Of a stretch of DNA of 64,000 bases, positions 19,001-28,467 are shown piece after piece. Within the stretch, counting starts at the first letter, position 1; every line of letters starts with the position of its first letter. The position numbers and the translations under genes were made by a program. Source of the stretch: Legionella spiritensis (lineage in GTDB: Bacteria > Pseudomonadota > Gammaproteobacteria > Legionellales > Legionellaceae); the NCBI RefSeq assembly GCF_900186965.1, contig NZ_LT906457.1, positions 1,018,501-1,082,500 of the forward strand, read 5' to 3'. Below the pieces are notes generated by a model. The model was not told the DNA's origin. It searched no databases and saw only the letters and a list, made by a program, of their open reading frames with translations.

Positions 19001-19079
19001 GAACTACCCGCGAAATGACCAGAGTTGCCTTGCATTGTAGAGCCTGCCATAAAAAAACCAAAATTTTTTTTAATTTACC

Positions 19080-19107
19080 CTTGAAAGCGCTTCAGTCATC
19101 CCCATAT
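19080..19107 (+). promoter_or_regulatory. Heat-shock (sigma-32 type) promoter of groES-groEL
   Basis: CTTGAAA (19080-19086), a 13-base spacer and CCCCATAT (19100-19107) match the sigma-32 consensus CTTGAAA-N11-16-CCCCATNT fully. It lies 100 bases upstream of the groES start. Confidence 0.85.
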
Positions 19108-19206
19108 GCCAGTCATCGACACACATTGTGGACGCAATGTATGTCATACCTTCAGAGATAGTTCTGAAAATTAATAGGTGATTAACCAAACCAGGAGAAA
19201 ACAAGT

Positions 19207-19497
19207 ATGAAAATTCGTCCTTTACACGATCGTGTTGTTGTTCGTCGTATGGAAGAAGAAAAGACTTCAGCCGGCGGGATTTTAATTCCAGACAGCGCTA
19301 CTGAAAAACCGATGCGTGGCGAAATCGTTGCTGTCGGGGCAGGCAAAATATTGGATAACGGTGATGTTCGCGCTCTGGCCGTAAAAGTCGGTGATGTCGT
19401 CCTGTTCGGTAAATATTCTGGCACTGAAGTGAAATTAAGTGGGCAAGAATTGGTTGTGATGCGTGAAGACGACATCATGGGTGTGATTGAGAAGTAA
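19207..19497 (+). CDS. groES: Co-chaperonin GroES
   Basis: 96 residues, full length. [34 protein letters not shown] contains the mobile loop that docks on GroEL, and [31 protein letters not shown] closes the barrel. AGGAGA precedes the ATG. It forms the heptameric lid of the chaperonin. It heads a two-gene operon (26-base gap to groEL) behind a heat-shock promoter. In Legionella this pair is also named htpA-htpB. Confidence 0.98.
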   Translation: MKIRPLHDRVVVRRMEEEKTSAGGILIPDSATEKPMRGEIVAVGAGKILDNGDVRALAVKVGDVVLFGKYSGTEVKLSGQELVVMREDDIMGVIEK

Positions 19498-19511
19498 TCT
19501 AACAAGATTAA

Positions 19512-21170
<1,659 letters not shown>

Positions 21171-21194
21171 GCCCTCCGTTCATCCGGACTTGAA

Positions 21195-21219
21195 AACCCG
21201 CCTTTTGGCGGGTTTTTTT
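21195..21219 (+). terminator. Rho-independent terminator of groES-groEL
   Basis: AACCCGCC-TTTT-GGCGGGTT followed by a run of T residues, 25 bases after the groEL stop. Confidence 0.9.
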
Positions 21220-21250
21220 ATTGGGCTTTGTTTTGGTTCACGGAACCTAG

Positions 21251-21462
21251 GCTCCGTGCACCAATTTTTTTCCGATCAAAACCAAGGCAACTATTGTTGC
21301 ACAACAAATAATAATTTCTTGTAGCCCGTCATGAAGGCTTCGCTGTAATGCGGGAAAACGTTCCTAATTGGTACATCAAACCCGCAATACGGCTGCAGGC
21401 CTCCTTACGGGCTACTGCCTTTTCGCAAAAAAATGGTGCGAAGAAAATTTGGTGCACAGAGC
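21251..21462. repeat. Palindromic repeat B3, 212 bp with CTAG flanks
   Basis: Ends GCTCCGTGCACCAATT and AATTTGGTGCACAGAGC, with CTAG on both sides (21247-21250 and 21463-21466). The core is the reverse complement of B1/B2 (CTTGTAGCCCGTCATGAAGG ... CAGGCCTCCTTACGGGCTAC). Directly left, TTGGTTCACGGAAC (21232-21246) is the end of another repeat, so two elements abut at one CTAG. The right CTAG provides the stop of the Kdo hydroxylase gene. Confidence 0.85.
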
Positions 21463-22353
21463 CTAGACAATAATGGAGGCTCGCTCCTTTTCCCAGCATT
21501 TCAGGGGGGAGGTTTCGACATTGTCCATGGCGGATACCGGCAAATAAAACGTTTGTTCCAGTAAATATTGGCCGCTTAACGCAGCGTGAGACGTTTGATC
21601 CGTAAAGACTATCCAGGTGCTCAGGGCAGGAAATTCGACACGATGTTTCGTGACCGTTTGTTGATAATTATCGTCCAGCTTCATGTTGTCATGTAAATGC
21701 AGCTGATAATGATCGTAGGCGGAGCGAAGTGTTTTAGTGGCCTTAATCCACTGGAGCAGCCTGGCTTTGGTTCGGCTGTAATCTGGAATGGTTTTGGCAA
21801 ATCTCGCCAGAATGTCGTTAAATGGTTCCCCCAGATGCCATACTCGTGGTTTGCCATCGGGATTGATGTTGCAGAATACCCGTAAAATCCTCCGGCCATA
21901 AACGGGCGTGGAGGAAAAAGCATCGACGTGCAGTCGGGTGTCGTCCTGACGTTTGCTGCGGTTTCGTCCTTCCACCTCCGCAGGCCGGTAGCTGGTTCTG
22001 CCCCAGCGCAGTGAATCGCTGTAACCGGGTAAGACGGTGTCTATCAGATTTTTTGCAAATTGCGCGTAGCCTGACAGGAATGTGTGCAAGCTGCTCGCCA
22101 GAGATGGATCGTTGTGCCGCTTGTTAAAACCACCTGTTTTTTTTGTTCGTATATCGAAACTGATGTTTTTGTGTTTGCCGTCGAGGATAGTATCTGATAA
22201 CAGATTCTGTTCCAATCGATGTTCGGATGAGAAAGAGTAGGATGGAAAAAAAATAACCTGACCTGATTCGAGCGCGATTTGTGCCTGTTGTTTTTGAGTC
22301 TCAGCGAGCGCGCGGATATCCGGGGTATCGAGAGTGAAAAGGTATTCTGTCAT
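21463..22353 (-). CDS. Kdo 3-hydroxylase-like Fe(II)/2-oxoglutarate dioxygenase
   Basis: 296 residues from the ATG preceded by GAGG (MTEYLFTLDTPDIRAL); a longer in-frame start lacks a ribosome site. Residues match the KdoO family, which hydroxylates the lipopolysaccharide sugar Kdo: EQNLLSDTILDGKHKNISFD, RWGRTSYRPAEVEGR, and the iron ligands in RLHVDAFSS (HxD) with a distal His in TDQTSHAALSGQYLLEQTF. Known homologues act at the inner membrane on lipid A-Kdo. The TAG stop is formed by the CTAG flank of repeat B3; the last residues (KERASIIV) may be normal or altered by the insertion. Confidence 0.8.
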   Translation of the reverse strand: MTEYLFTLDTPDIRALAETQKQQAQIALESGQVIFFPSYSFSSEHRLEQNLLSDTILDGKHKNISFDIRTKKTGGFNKRHNDPSLASSLHTFLSGYAQFAKNLIDTVLPGYSDSLRWGRTSYRPAEVEGRNRSKRQDDTRLHVDAFSSTPVYGRRILRVFCNINPDGKPRVWHLGEPFNDILARFAKTIPDYSRTKARLLQWIKATKTLRSAYDHYQLHLHDNMKLDDNYQQTVTKHRVEFPALSTWIVFTDQTSHAALSGQYLLEQTFYLPVSAMDNVETSPLKCWEKERASIIV

Positions 22354-22538
22354 GTTTGCCTCGTGCATGTCGTTCAAACGCATCGATTCTAGCAAGTATT
22401 CGTGGTATTTTGAAATACGGTTCTATTGAAATAAAAATAACAATAGATAAAATCGATTGAAAATATATAAATGATTGATTTTTAAAAATCACTTTTTTCT
22501 ACTATCTTAAATATAGAAACGATTACAAGGAGAGGACG

Positions 22539-22982
22539 ATGAGTGACATTGTAAAAAAATTAAAGATTATCCTGGCAGATACGTATGCGTTGTATTTAAA
22601 AACCCAGAATTACCACTGGCATGTGACGGGGCCGCAATTCAAAATATTACATGAGTTATTCGAGATGCAATACACGGAACTGGCACAGGCTGTAGATGAT
22701 GTGGCGGAACGTATTTTAATTATCGGTCATAGAGCCCCTGCGACGTTTAAGGAGTTTGAAGAATTGAAGCGAATCAAGGACGGGGATTCGAACCGTAATG
22801 CTGATCAAATGGTCACGGAATTGTCCGAAGATCATGATACGCTTGTCAAGGATCTTAATCAGGCTATGAAACTGGCTCAGGAAAGCAATGATGAAGGTAC
22901 TGTGAGTTTACTGGCCGAGCGTATCTCCGCCCACGAGAAGGCTCGCTGGATGCTGAGGGCTTCGGAAAAGAAAAACGCCTGA
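22539..22982 (+). CDS. dps: Dps-family ferritin-like protein
   Basis: 147 residues with CAAGGAGAGG before the ATG. The four-helix Dps fold shows in TYALYLKTQNYHWHVTGPQFKILHELFEMQYTEL, which holds the inter-subunit ferroxidase His and acidic residues, and in ERILIIGHRAPATFKEF. Dps dodecamers oxidise iron with peroxide and protect DNA. The short lysine-poor N-terminus suggests weak direct DNA binding. The upstream region is very AT-rich; no regulator site could be assigned. Confidence 0.9.
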   Translation: MSDIVKKLKIILADTYALYLKTQNYHWHVTGPQFKILHELFEMQYTELAQAVDDVAERILIIGHRAPATFKEFEELKRIKDGDSNRNADQMVTELSEDHDTLVKDLNQAMKLAQESNDEGTVSLLAERISAHEKARWMLRASEKKNA

Positions 22983-23005
22983 AGGGCAGATCCGACCCGG
23001 ATTAG

Positions 23006-23071
23006 GGGCACTTATCTTTTGTCGGCTGCAAATTAATCGCAATTTTCACCTCGATAAAAGATAAGTGTACC
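23006..23071. repeat. Short inverted repeat H, about 66 bp
   Basis: GGGCACTTATCTTTT is mirrored by AAAAGATAAGTGTACC around an AATTAATCGC-containing centre. TTAG lies at the left edge; the right edge has no matching duplicate. It sits between dps and the 23134 gene and could also act as a bidirectional hairpin. Confidence 0.5.
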
Positions 23072-23133
23072 GAACCCGGGACGTGTCGATAATTAGCCTT
23101 GCAGATTTTTTGCGGGCTACAGATTTTTTCAGG

Positions 23134-25260
23134 ATGAAGTCGGTGGTGATTCGAGTTTTATTTTCATTTAGTTTGTTTCTGAGCGCACTGCTACTTTTTG
23201 TAATTCAACCCATGGTGGCTAAAAGTTTGCTTCCGGTTTATGGCGGAACACCGGCGGTGTGGGCAGTTTGTATGCTTTTTTTTCAGTGCTTGCTGCTGAT
23301 TTCCTATGGTTATGCCTGGGTGCTAAGCCGTTGTCATCGCCGCAACGTCTGGAGGGTGATACATGGCATGGCCGTGTTACTGGCTCTTGCCGGGTTGCCC
23401 CTTATGTTTCAGGCGTCTTTGGTAAACCAATCACCGGAAGTTGTGATTTTGTCGGATCTGCTGAAGCAATTGGGGTGTCCCTTGCTTGTTATCGCTGCTT
23501 CCGCCCCCCTGCTGCAATTTGCCTATAGCCGAACATCCGCAAGGCATGCCCATGATCCCTATTTTTTATACGCGGCCAGTAACATTGGTAGTCTGCTGGC
23601 CCTTTTGAGTTATCCCTGGCTGATTGAGCGCTATATGGGGTTGCAGCAGCAATTTCAGATCTGGAATTATTTGTTTATGGTTTATGCGGTGTTACTCGCC
23701 GTTATTTTTTTATTGCCTTATCAAAGCACCCAATCAATAACCCGTACTGTGGAAGGAATCGACCGGTCTCGGCGGTTGCTATGGATTGCCTATGGTTTTG
23801 TTCCTTGCAGTTTGATGCTGGGAGTGACTTTTTACATTACCACGGATATTGCCGCCGCCCCATTATTTTGGGTCGTTCCTTTAGCTTTGTATTTATTATC
23901 CTTTGTACTGACGTTTGCGAGAAAACCTCTTGTTTCCCATTATTTTCTTCAGCAAAACGCGTTGATTTTTATTGTTATTCCGGTATTCGCGTTTATTTTG
24001 GGGCCTAATTTATTCTCCATGAAACAATTGATAGCCATTCATCTAGCCAGCTTTATGGCATTGGCGTTACTTTTTCATGGCGAATTGGTCAGGATTCGTC
24101 CTCCGGTTGAGCAACTTACCGATTTTTATTGTTGTCTGGCGCTAGGCGGGGTGTTGGCAGGAGTATTTAATGGGTTGTTGGCGCCGCATATTTTTAGCGG
24201 CGCATACGAATACCCAATCGGATTACTGTTGGCGACGCTCTGTATTCCTCTGCAAACCGGGAAGCGTCCGGGTTTGTTTCCACTGCTGGCCATAGGTGTT
24301 CTTATAACAAACACTATGTTACCTGAACAGTCCTGGTTTGTGTGGATCAAAGCCAATCATATCGCAGAAATCCTAGCGTTGGTGTTCATTATTGCTGGGG
24401 CTGGCACAAAAGTAAATGTACTGGTTGGTATGAGCGGACTGTTTGTTTTTTTATTCAGCTCATGGTTTAAACCATTTCCTGTTTTGGATCAGCAGCGTAA
24501 TTTTTACGGCGTAAAACAGGTGGCGTTTATGTCGGGGGCCTACGCGTTGCTCAGTCAAAATATCCTGCATGGTTTCCAGTTGCCGGGACGCGTGAACGTG
24601 CAGCAGGATGGTGCCATGGCTTATTATGGGCCTTTACAGGCGGTGACGGGATTCATGCAGGGGAGCCATGCTTCAATGCGTGCCATGGTTCTCGGGTTGG
24701 GTACCGGCATACTTGCCTGCCAGTTTCGAGCAGATGACAGGATAGATATGGTCGATATCGATGAGCAGGTTATCGCTATGGCCAATGATACCCGTTATTT
24801 TACTTATTTACGCGATTGTCTTCCCGGGATAACCGTTCATAAAGGAGACGGCCGCCAGGTCTTAAACAGTCAAAAGGACGCAGATTATGACATGTTGGTT
24901 GTCGACGCGTTTTCTTCCGATGCCATTCCGACTCATTTGTTAACCCGGGAAGCGTTTCATTTGTACCGAAAAAGATTGTCCTCAGACGGGGTTTTGCTGG
25001 TTAATATCAGTAATCGTCATCTCCATCTTTTACCTGTTTTAAATGCAGCCGCCCGGGAACTTGATTACATGCTGCTTCATAAACTGGATCCGGGTGATAA
25101 CAAAGGCGGCCAGTTTCCATCGGAATGGGCATTGCTGACGACCAATCAGGATCTGGCTTTCCATTTGATGAATCGGCAAGGATGGCGGTTTGTGACCGAG
25201 AACAGTAAATTGCTCTGGACGGATAATTATTCCAATTTGATCCCCTTGTTGAAAGGGTAG
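23134..25260 (+). CDS. Fused membrane-spermidine synthase-like protein
   Basis: About 708 residues from the chosen ATG; a GTG nine bases on and longer upstream starts are possible. The N-terminal two thirds has 10-12 hydrophobic segments (LFSLFLSALLLFVIQPMVAKSLLPVYGGTPAVW is family-typical). The C-terminal third is a spermidine-synthase-like Rossmann domain: MVLGLGTGILACQF, VDIDEQVI, KGDGRQVL and DYDMLVVDAFSSDAIPTHLLTREAF. Such fusions are widespread and uncharacterised; polyamine aminopropyl transfer is not proven for them. No speE or speD neighbour is present. Confidence 0.8.
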   Translation: MKSVVIRVLFSFSLFLSALLLFVIQPMVAKSLLPVYGGTPAVWAVCMLFFQCLLLISYGYAWVLSRCHRRNVWRVIHGMAVLLALAGLPLMFQASLVNQSPEVVILSDLLKQLGCPLLVIAASAPLLQFAYSRTSARHAHDPYFLYAASNIGSLLALLSYPWLIERYMGLQQQFQIWNYLFMVYAVLLAVIFLLPYQSTQSITRTVEGIDRSRRLLWIAYGFVPCSLMLGVTFYITTDIAAAPLFWVVPLALYLLSFVLTFARKPLVSHYFLQQNALIFIVIPVFAFILGPNLFSMKQLIAIHLASFMALALLFHGELVRIRPPVEQLTDFYCCLALGGVLAGVFNGLLAPHIFSGAYEYPIGLLLATLCIPLQTGKRPGLFPLLAIGVLITNTMLPEQSWFVWIKANHIAEILALVFIIAGAGTKVNVLVGMSGLFVFLFSSWFKPFPVLDQQRNFYGVKQVAFMSGAYALLSQNILHGFQLPGRVNVQQDGAMAYYGPLQAVTGFMQGSHASMRAMVLGLGTGILACQFRADDRIDMVDIDEQVIAMANDTRYFTYLRDCLPGITVHKGDGRQVLNSQKDADYDMLVVDAFSSDAIPTHLLTREAFHLYRKRLSSDGVLLVNISNRHLHLLPVLNAAARELDYMLLHKLDPGDNKGGQFPSEWALLTTNQDLAFHLMNRQGWRFVTENSKLLWTDNYSNLIPLLKG

Positions 25261-25407
25261 GGCAAAATTGTGCTGATGAAAGGATGTCAGCATGGTATGA
25301 ACCTGCCTTTTGACTTATGATGATTAAATTGAAATCACGTTGTTATTAAATTAAAATGTGTGATTTTAATTCAGGGTCACAGACCCTATCAATAAAGGTG
25401 TTTGATA

Positions 25408-25692
25408 ATGAAATCTGAAACAATTTTTTCATACCTTGTGAATGAAGGATTCCAATTTGCAGAGAGTAAACTGCTTGGAAATACGACAACCCTCTATGTC
25501 TATCAAAAAAACGGCATATATCCAAATTCCGGAAATCCTCAATGTGTGTTCCTGGAGGTAGAACAAAAACATGGTGAGGATGTAAGTGTTCGTTTTTCTA
25601 TGAATGTGCCTGTTGAACTCCGGGATGCTGTTTACGATATTATGAAGAGAGAGGAACACGAACCGGAAAACTGTTCTGGAGTGACCATTTAA
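25408..25692 (+). CDS. Hypothetical protein, 94 residues
   Basis: ATG start with AAAGGTG upstream. The sequence (MKSETIFSYLVNEGFQFAE...) predicts a small mixed alpha/beta soluble protein with an acidic C-terminus (KREEHEPENCSGVTI). No signal peptide or recognised family. It is AT-rich compared with its upstream neighbour and probably a separate transcript. Confidence 0.6.
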   Translation: MKSETIFSYLVNEGFQFAESKLLGNTTTLYVYQKNGIYPNSGNPQCVFLEVEQKHGEDVSVRFSMNVPVELRDAVYDIMKREEHEPENCSGVTI

Positions 25693-25783
25693 AAGCGGAC
25701 ACAAGTCGAGTATCTTACCCGATGCTTCCCACAGATGACAACGGTGTTATTGGTCAGGCTGGCCAGGGTTCCAGCCTGAATTA

Positions 25784-26392
25784 TCATTCCGGCATCGGTT
25801 TTGGTTTCGTTGAAAGTGGGTTAGGTGTGGTTTCGCGCATCGTTTGTTGTGGTGGTTCCTGCTCTTCTCTAAGCGCGCGCATTTTCTCGCGCATTTCCTT
25901 GCCCAGGTCGGGTTTTGGTGATGGTGTCGGAGCAAGACGATTGATTAAATCAAGCCCTGCCTGAGTTTTTTCGTTACCCGGGTTTTGTTGTATCGCGTCT
26001 TTGAGCTGTGCCTGAATTTCACTTAGTGTGCCTTTGTACAATTGGCCGTCGCCCGTGGAAAATACGTGAAAGTCCGTACCGAGTTCATTGGCCAGAAATT
26101 GACGTCCTTTTTGTGCTTGCTTTTCAAAAAATTGCACCGCCGCTTCCCGGGATGGAAAATTCAGCGTACCGTCTTCCGCCGGCTCCTGTTCCATTTCTTC
26201 CTGGTAATCCTTGGCGATTTGCTTCCAGTCGGAGAGATCGGTTTTCGGTGACGGTTTGTATTCCTGCTCGGATATCTCAAGCTTGGGCTCTTCTTCCTGA
26301 AGCAGCCGGCTTAATTCCTCTTGCTCACGTAATTTCGCAGCTAATTGTGCTCTTTCATCATTTTCTTTCTGCTGTTCTGATTTCTTTTTCAT
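25784..26392 (-). CDS. Charged Gln/Glu-rich hypothetical protein, effector candidate
   Basis: 202 residues from MKKKSEQQKENDE. The N-terminal 75 residues are almost all charged or Gln and should form a coiled coil or disordered helix (AAKLREQEELSRLLQEEEPK). The middle (NFPSREAAVQFFEKQAQKGRQFLANELGTDFHVFSTGDGQLYKG) looks folded, and the tail is Pro-rich (STKPKPMPE). A glutamate cluster near the C-terminus (EKMRALREEQEPPQQ) resembles the E-block of Dot/Icm substrates. No enzymatic motif. Effector role is inference. Confidence 0.6.
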   Translation of the reverse strand: MKKKSEQQKENDERAQLAAKLREQEELSRLLQEEEPKLEISEQEYKPSPKTDLSDWKQIAKDYQEEMEQEPAEDGTLNFPSREAAVQFFEKQAQKGRQFLANELGTDFHVFSTGDGQLYKGTLSEIQAQLKDAIQQNPGNEKTQAGLDLINRLAPTPSPKPDLGKEMREKMRALREEQEPPQQTMRETTPNPLSTKPKPMPE

Positions 26393-26656
26393 AATACGGC
26401 AACCTCTGATTAAACTGTAAAAGCATATCATTTTTATTTTTCGCTTGTATTTTAATCATAGATATTTTCTGATTTTTTACAATGTTGCTTGATTTGCTGT
26501 GGCGACGCAGCGGATGGTTGTGATACGTATTTCCCTGGTACAGGTAGCCATAAACACACCAGAAAATGTAAAAATTGAAAACAATGTGTAAATTTATTAT
26601 TGTTTAAATTATGGTCATGATAACGTTTCGCTCATTAATCAACATGAGAAATTGAA

Positions 26657-27493
26657 ATGAGTGAAAAGAAAATTATTACGGAAAACGAATCGGGAGTGAT
26701 GTCAAATTTTCTGCAAAAGGCGCAAGAAACCTCACAAAGCTATGACATGTTCTTGCAATCACGAAATTCGGTGCCCTTTTATGGCGAGCTGGAATGCGGT
26801 TTGTTTGGAAAGGCAACGAAAACATGTCATCAGACAACGGATGGCAAGGAACACTGTGCCATCCGTTTTAATCTGGACAAAGCTAATCCGAATAACTCCA
26901 GTCTGTGCAGCGTTCGTCAAATATCAGGTGAGGGAACTATTACAAATCTGGATAAGAAAACTGGAATAGGTGATCTTGATATTGATGTCCATGCCGGTAT
27001 GGTTGTGGGTTCTAAAAGCATTAAACTGCAAAAGGAAGCCGCACCGTTTAATCATCAGCCGTATACAAATGGCAAAGAGGAAATCAGTGTATCTGCAAAT
27101 GAAACGATATGCGGCTATAACATTGATTTTCATATGCGTGTAAGTAATGCTGAAGCCTTTGATCATCCCATACAGGAAACAAGCCATGATGTGCCGATTG
27201 ATGACAAGCCTTCCGTTTCCTCCGAGTCTGTAGAGGAAATATCGTCTGCTCCGTCTAATGATTTTCGCGGCAATTCTTTCGGGTTCTTTGGCTTATGCCG
27301 GCAATTATTCTCTTCTTTGGGCGGCAGTACTTCTTCCAGAGTGGCGACGCCTGTTGAATCCGGTTACTCTTCCAGTGCTTTCTCTTCATCGGATTCATCT
27401 GATTCTGAAGACCGACCATATTTTGATAAGCCTTTAACGCCAACGAGTACTGAAGAAGAGGTTATGATGTATGAAATGTACCGGTTCAATTAA
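26657..27493 (+). CDS. Orphan protein with C-terminal acidic block, effector candidate
   Basis: 278 residues, no signal peptide or membrane segment. The N-terminal 170 residues contain five Cys and mostly beta-type sequence (GELECGLFGKATKTCHQ, GEGTITNLDKKTGIGDLDIDVHAGMVVG). A Ser-rich, low-complexity linker follows (SSAFSSSDSSDSED). The last residues, PTSTEEEVMMYEMYRFN, place EEE about 12 residues from the end, as in the E-block signal of Dot/Icm effectors. No family recognised. The assignment as an effector rests on this tail and AT-rich composition only. Confidence 0.6.
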   Translation: MSEKKIITENESGVMSNFLQKAQETSQSYDMFLQSRNSVPFYGELECGLFGKATKTCHQTTDGKEHCAIRFNLDKANPNNSSLCSVRQISGEGTITNLDKKTGIGDLDIDVHAGMVVGSKSIKLQKEAAPFNHQPYTNGKEEISVSANETICGYNIDFHMRVSNAEAFDHPIQETSHDVPIDDKPSVSSESVEEISSAPSNDFRGNSFGFFGLCRQLFSSLGGSTSSRVATPVESGYSSSAFSSSDSSDSEDRPYFDKPLTPTSTEEEVMMYEMYRFN

Positions 27494-27538
27494 CGGACTG
27501 GATAGCCATCTTCCGTACTTTTGTTCCAGGGCCTGGTA

Positions 27539-27592
27539 CCTCATCCTGCAAATAGCTACCGATTAACGATCACTTTATTTACAGGATGAGGC
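27539..27592. repeat. Inverted repeat after the 26657 gene
   Basis: CCTCATCCTG and CAGGATGAGG enclose about 32 bases, with CAAATA/TTTATTT extending the pairing. It could serve as a transcript-end hairpin for the upstream gene, though no T-run follows. Confidence 0.4.
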
Positions 27593-27672
27593 ACACGAGC
27601 ACGTCGTCACGTGGTTTGGTTGCAAATAGAGATGTCAATATATCCTAAAAAACAGCCTGGAAAATAAATACA

Positions 27673-27810
27673 TTAACTGGCGGCTCGTTCAATCTCCTGA
27701 CCGCCTTTTTTTACGTCCTGTCCAATACCTTTAACCGTGTTGCATCCGCTTAACAAGCTGACTGAGGCACCCAGCAAACCTGCCAGAACGATGGTCATTA
27801 TTTTTTTCAT
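27673..27810 (-). CDS. Entericidin-like small lipoprotein
   Basis: 45 residues with AAGGAG upstream of the ATG. MKKIMTIVLAGLLGASVSLLSGC is a lipoprotein signal with lipobox LSGC, followed by NTVKGIGQDVKKGGQEI and ERAAS, the EcnA/EcnB pattern. Entericidins are small envelope lipoproteins; in E. coli the A/B pair acts as an antidote/toxin in stationary phase, and single-copy homologues are common as stress lipoproteins. No partner copy is nearby. Confidence 0.85.
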   Translation of the reverse strand: MKKIMTIVLAGLLGASVSLLSGCNTVKGIGQDVKKGGQEIERAAS

Positions 27811-27995
27811 AAGTCCACTCCTTGAATGTTAGTTATATGTATCCATGATGATTCGTTGTAATCCTGTCATGAAAATGAGCCACTGATCACAAGACACAAG
27901 TAGCTTGAAAATATCCGGACTCGATTATAATACATTTTCAATGTAGCCAAGCACATTGATTTTTGCAATTATTTTCATAAGTGTACAGAGTCTAG

Positions 27996-28164
27996 TACCC
28001 TTTCCATTTAGTTTTGACAGGTTGGCTTGTACAGAATGTTTGTCTTTTTGTCATCCCCGCGAAGGCGGGGATCCATACTGAATCAAGCACTGAGCCACAT
28101 CAGGAATGGTTTCCCGCCTTCGCGGGAATGACAGTTAACCTGTCAAAACTAAATGGGAAGGCTG
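27996..28164. repeat. Palindromic repeat C2, 169 bp with CTAG flanks
   Basis: Ends TACCCTTTCCATTTAGTTTT and AAAACTAAATGGGAAGGCTG, with CTAG at 27992-27995 and 28165-28168. The inner arms TCATCCCCGCGAAGGCGGGG and CCCGCCTTCGCGGGAATGAC match C1. GTGTACAGAGTCTAG just left (27981-27995) is a worn end of an A/B-type element. First of three elements filling 27811-28467, a gap with no gene. Confidence 0.8.
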
Positions 28165-28168
28165 CTAG

Positions 28169-28326
28169 GCTCTGTGAACGAATTTTTTCGCAAAGCGAAA
28201 ATATGGATAATTGAGTGCCATTATGTCTTTGAATGAGGCGAATAGCGGGCTCTATTTAACGAATTCAAAGACATAATGGCGCCAATTAGCCTCATTTGCA
28301 GCTGGGAAAATTTTTGTTCACAGAGC
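28169..28326. repeat. Palindromic repeat A2, 158 bp with CTAG flanks
   Basis: Reverse-oriented copy of A1 with the same length. CTAG lies at 28165-28168 (shared with C2) and 28327-28330 (shared with D1). The ends are GCTCTGTGAACGAATTTTTT and AAAATTTTTGTTCACAGAGC. Confidence 0.85.
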
Positions 28327-28330
28327 CTAG

Positions 28331-28467
28331 TACAGTATTTCACTGAAGTTGTCTTGCTAGTTTGTTATTGCTGCGACAGCGGGGCAAGTCGTAGGTCGGG
28401 CGAGGCGCCCGACCTACCTAACTCTTCTGTACCGTTGGCAACAGGACAGAATCAGTGAAACGTTGTA
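28331..28467. repeat. Palindromic repeat D1, 137 bp with CTAG flanks
   Basis: Ends TACAGTATTTCACTGA and TCAGTGAAACGTTGTA between CTAG 28327-28330 and CTAG 28468-28471. A perfect GC hairpin GTAGGTCGGGCG-AGG-CGCCCGACCTAC lies inside. The right CTAG supplies the parE stop codon. Only copy seen, though a similar GTCGGGCC/GGCCCGAC hairpin occurs near 51184-51203. Confidence 0.8.

Noticed and set aside
28014-28214. Open frame of 66 codons inside repeats C2 and A2
   Set aside because: It lies wholly in palindromic repeat sequence with no ribosome site and is a by-product of the hairpin arms.
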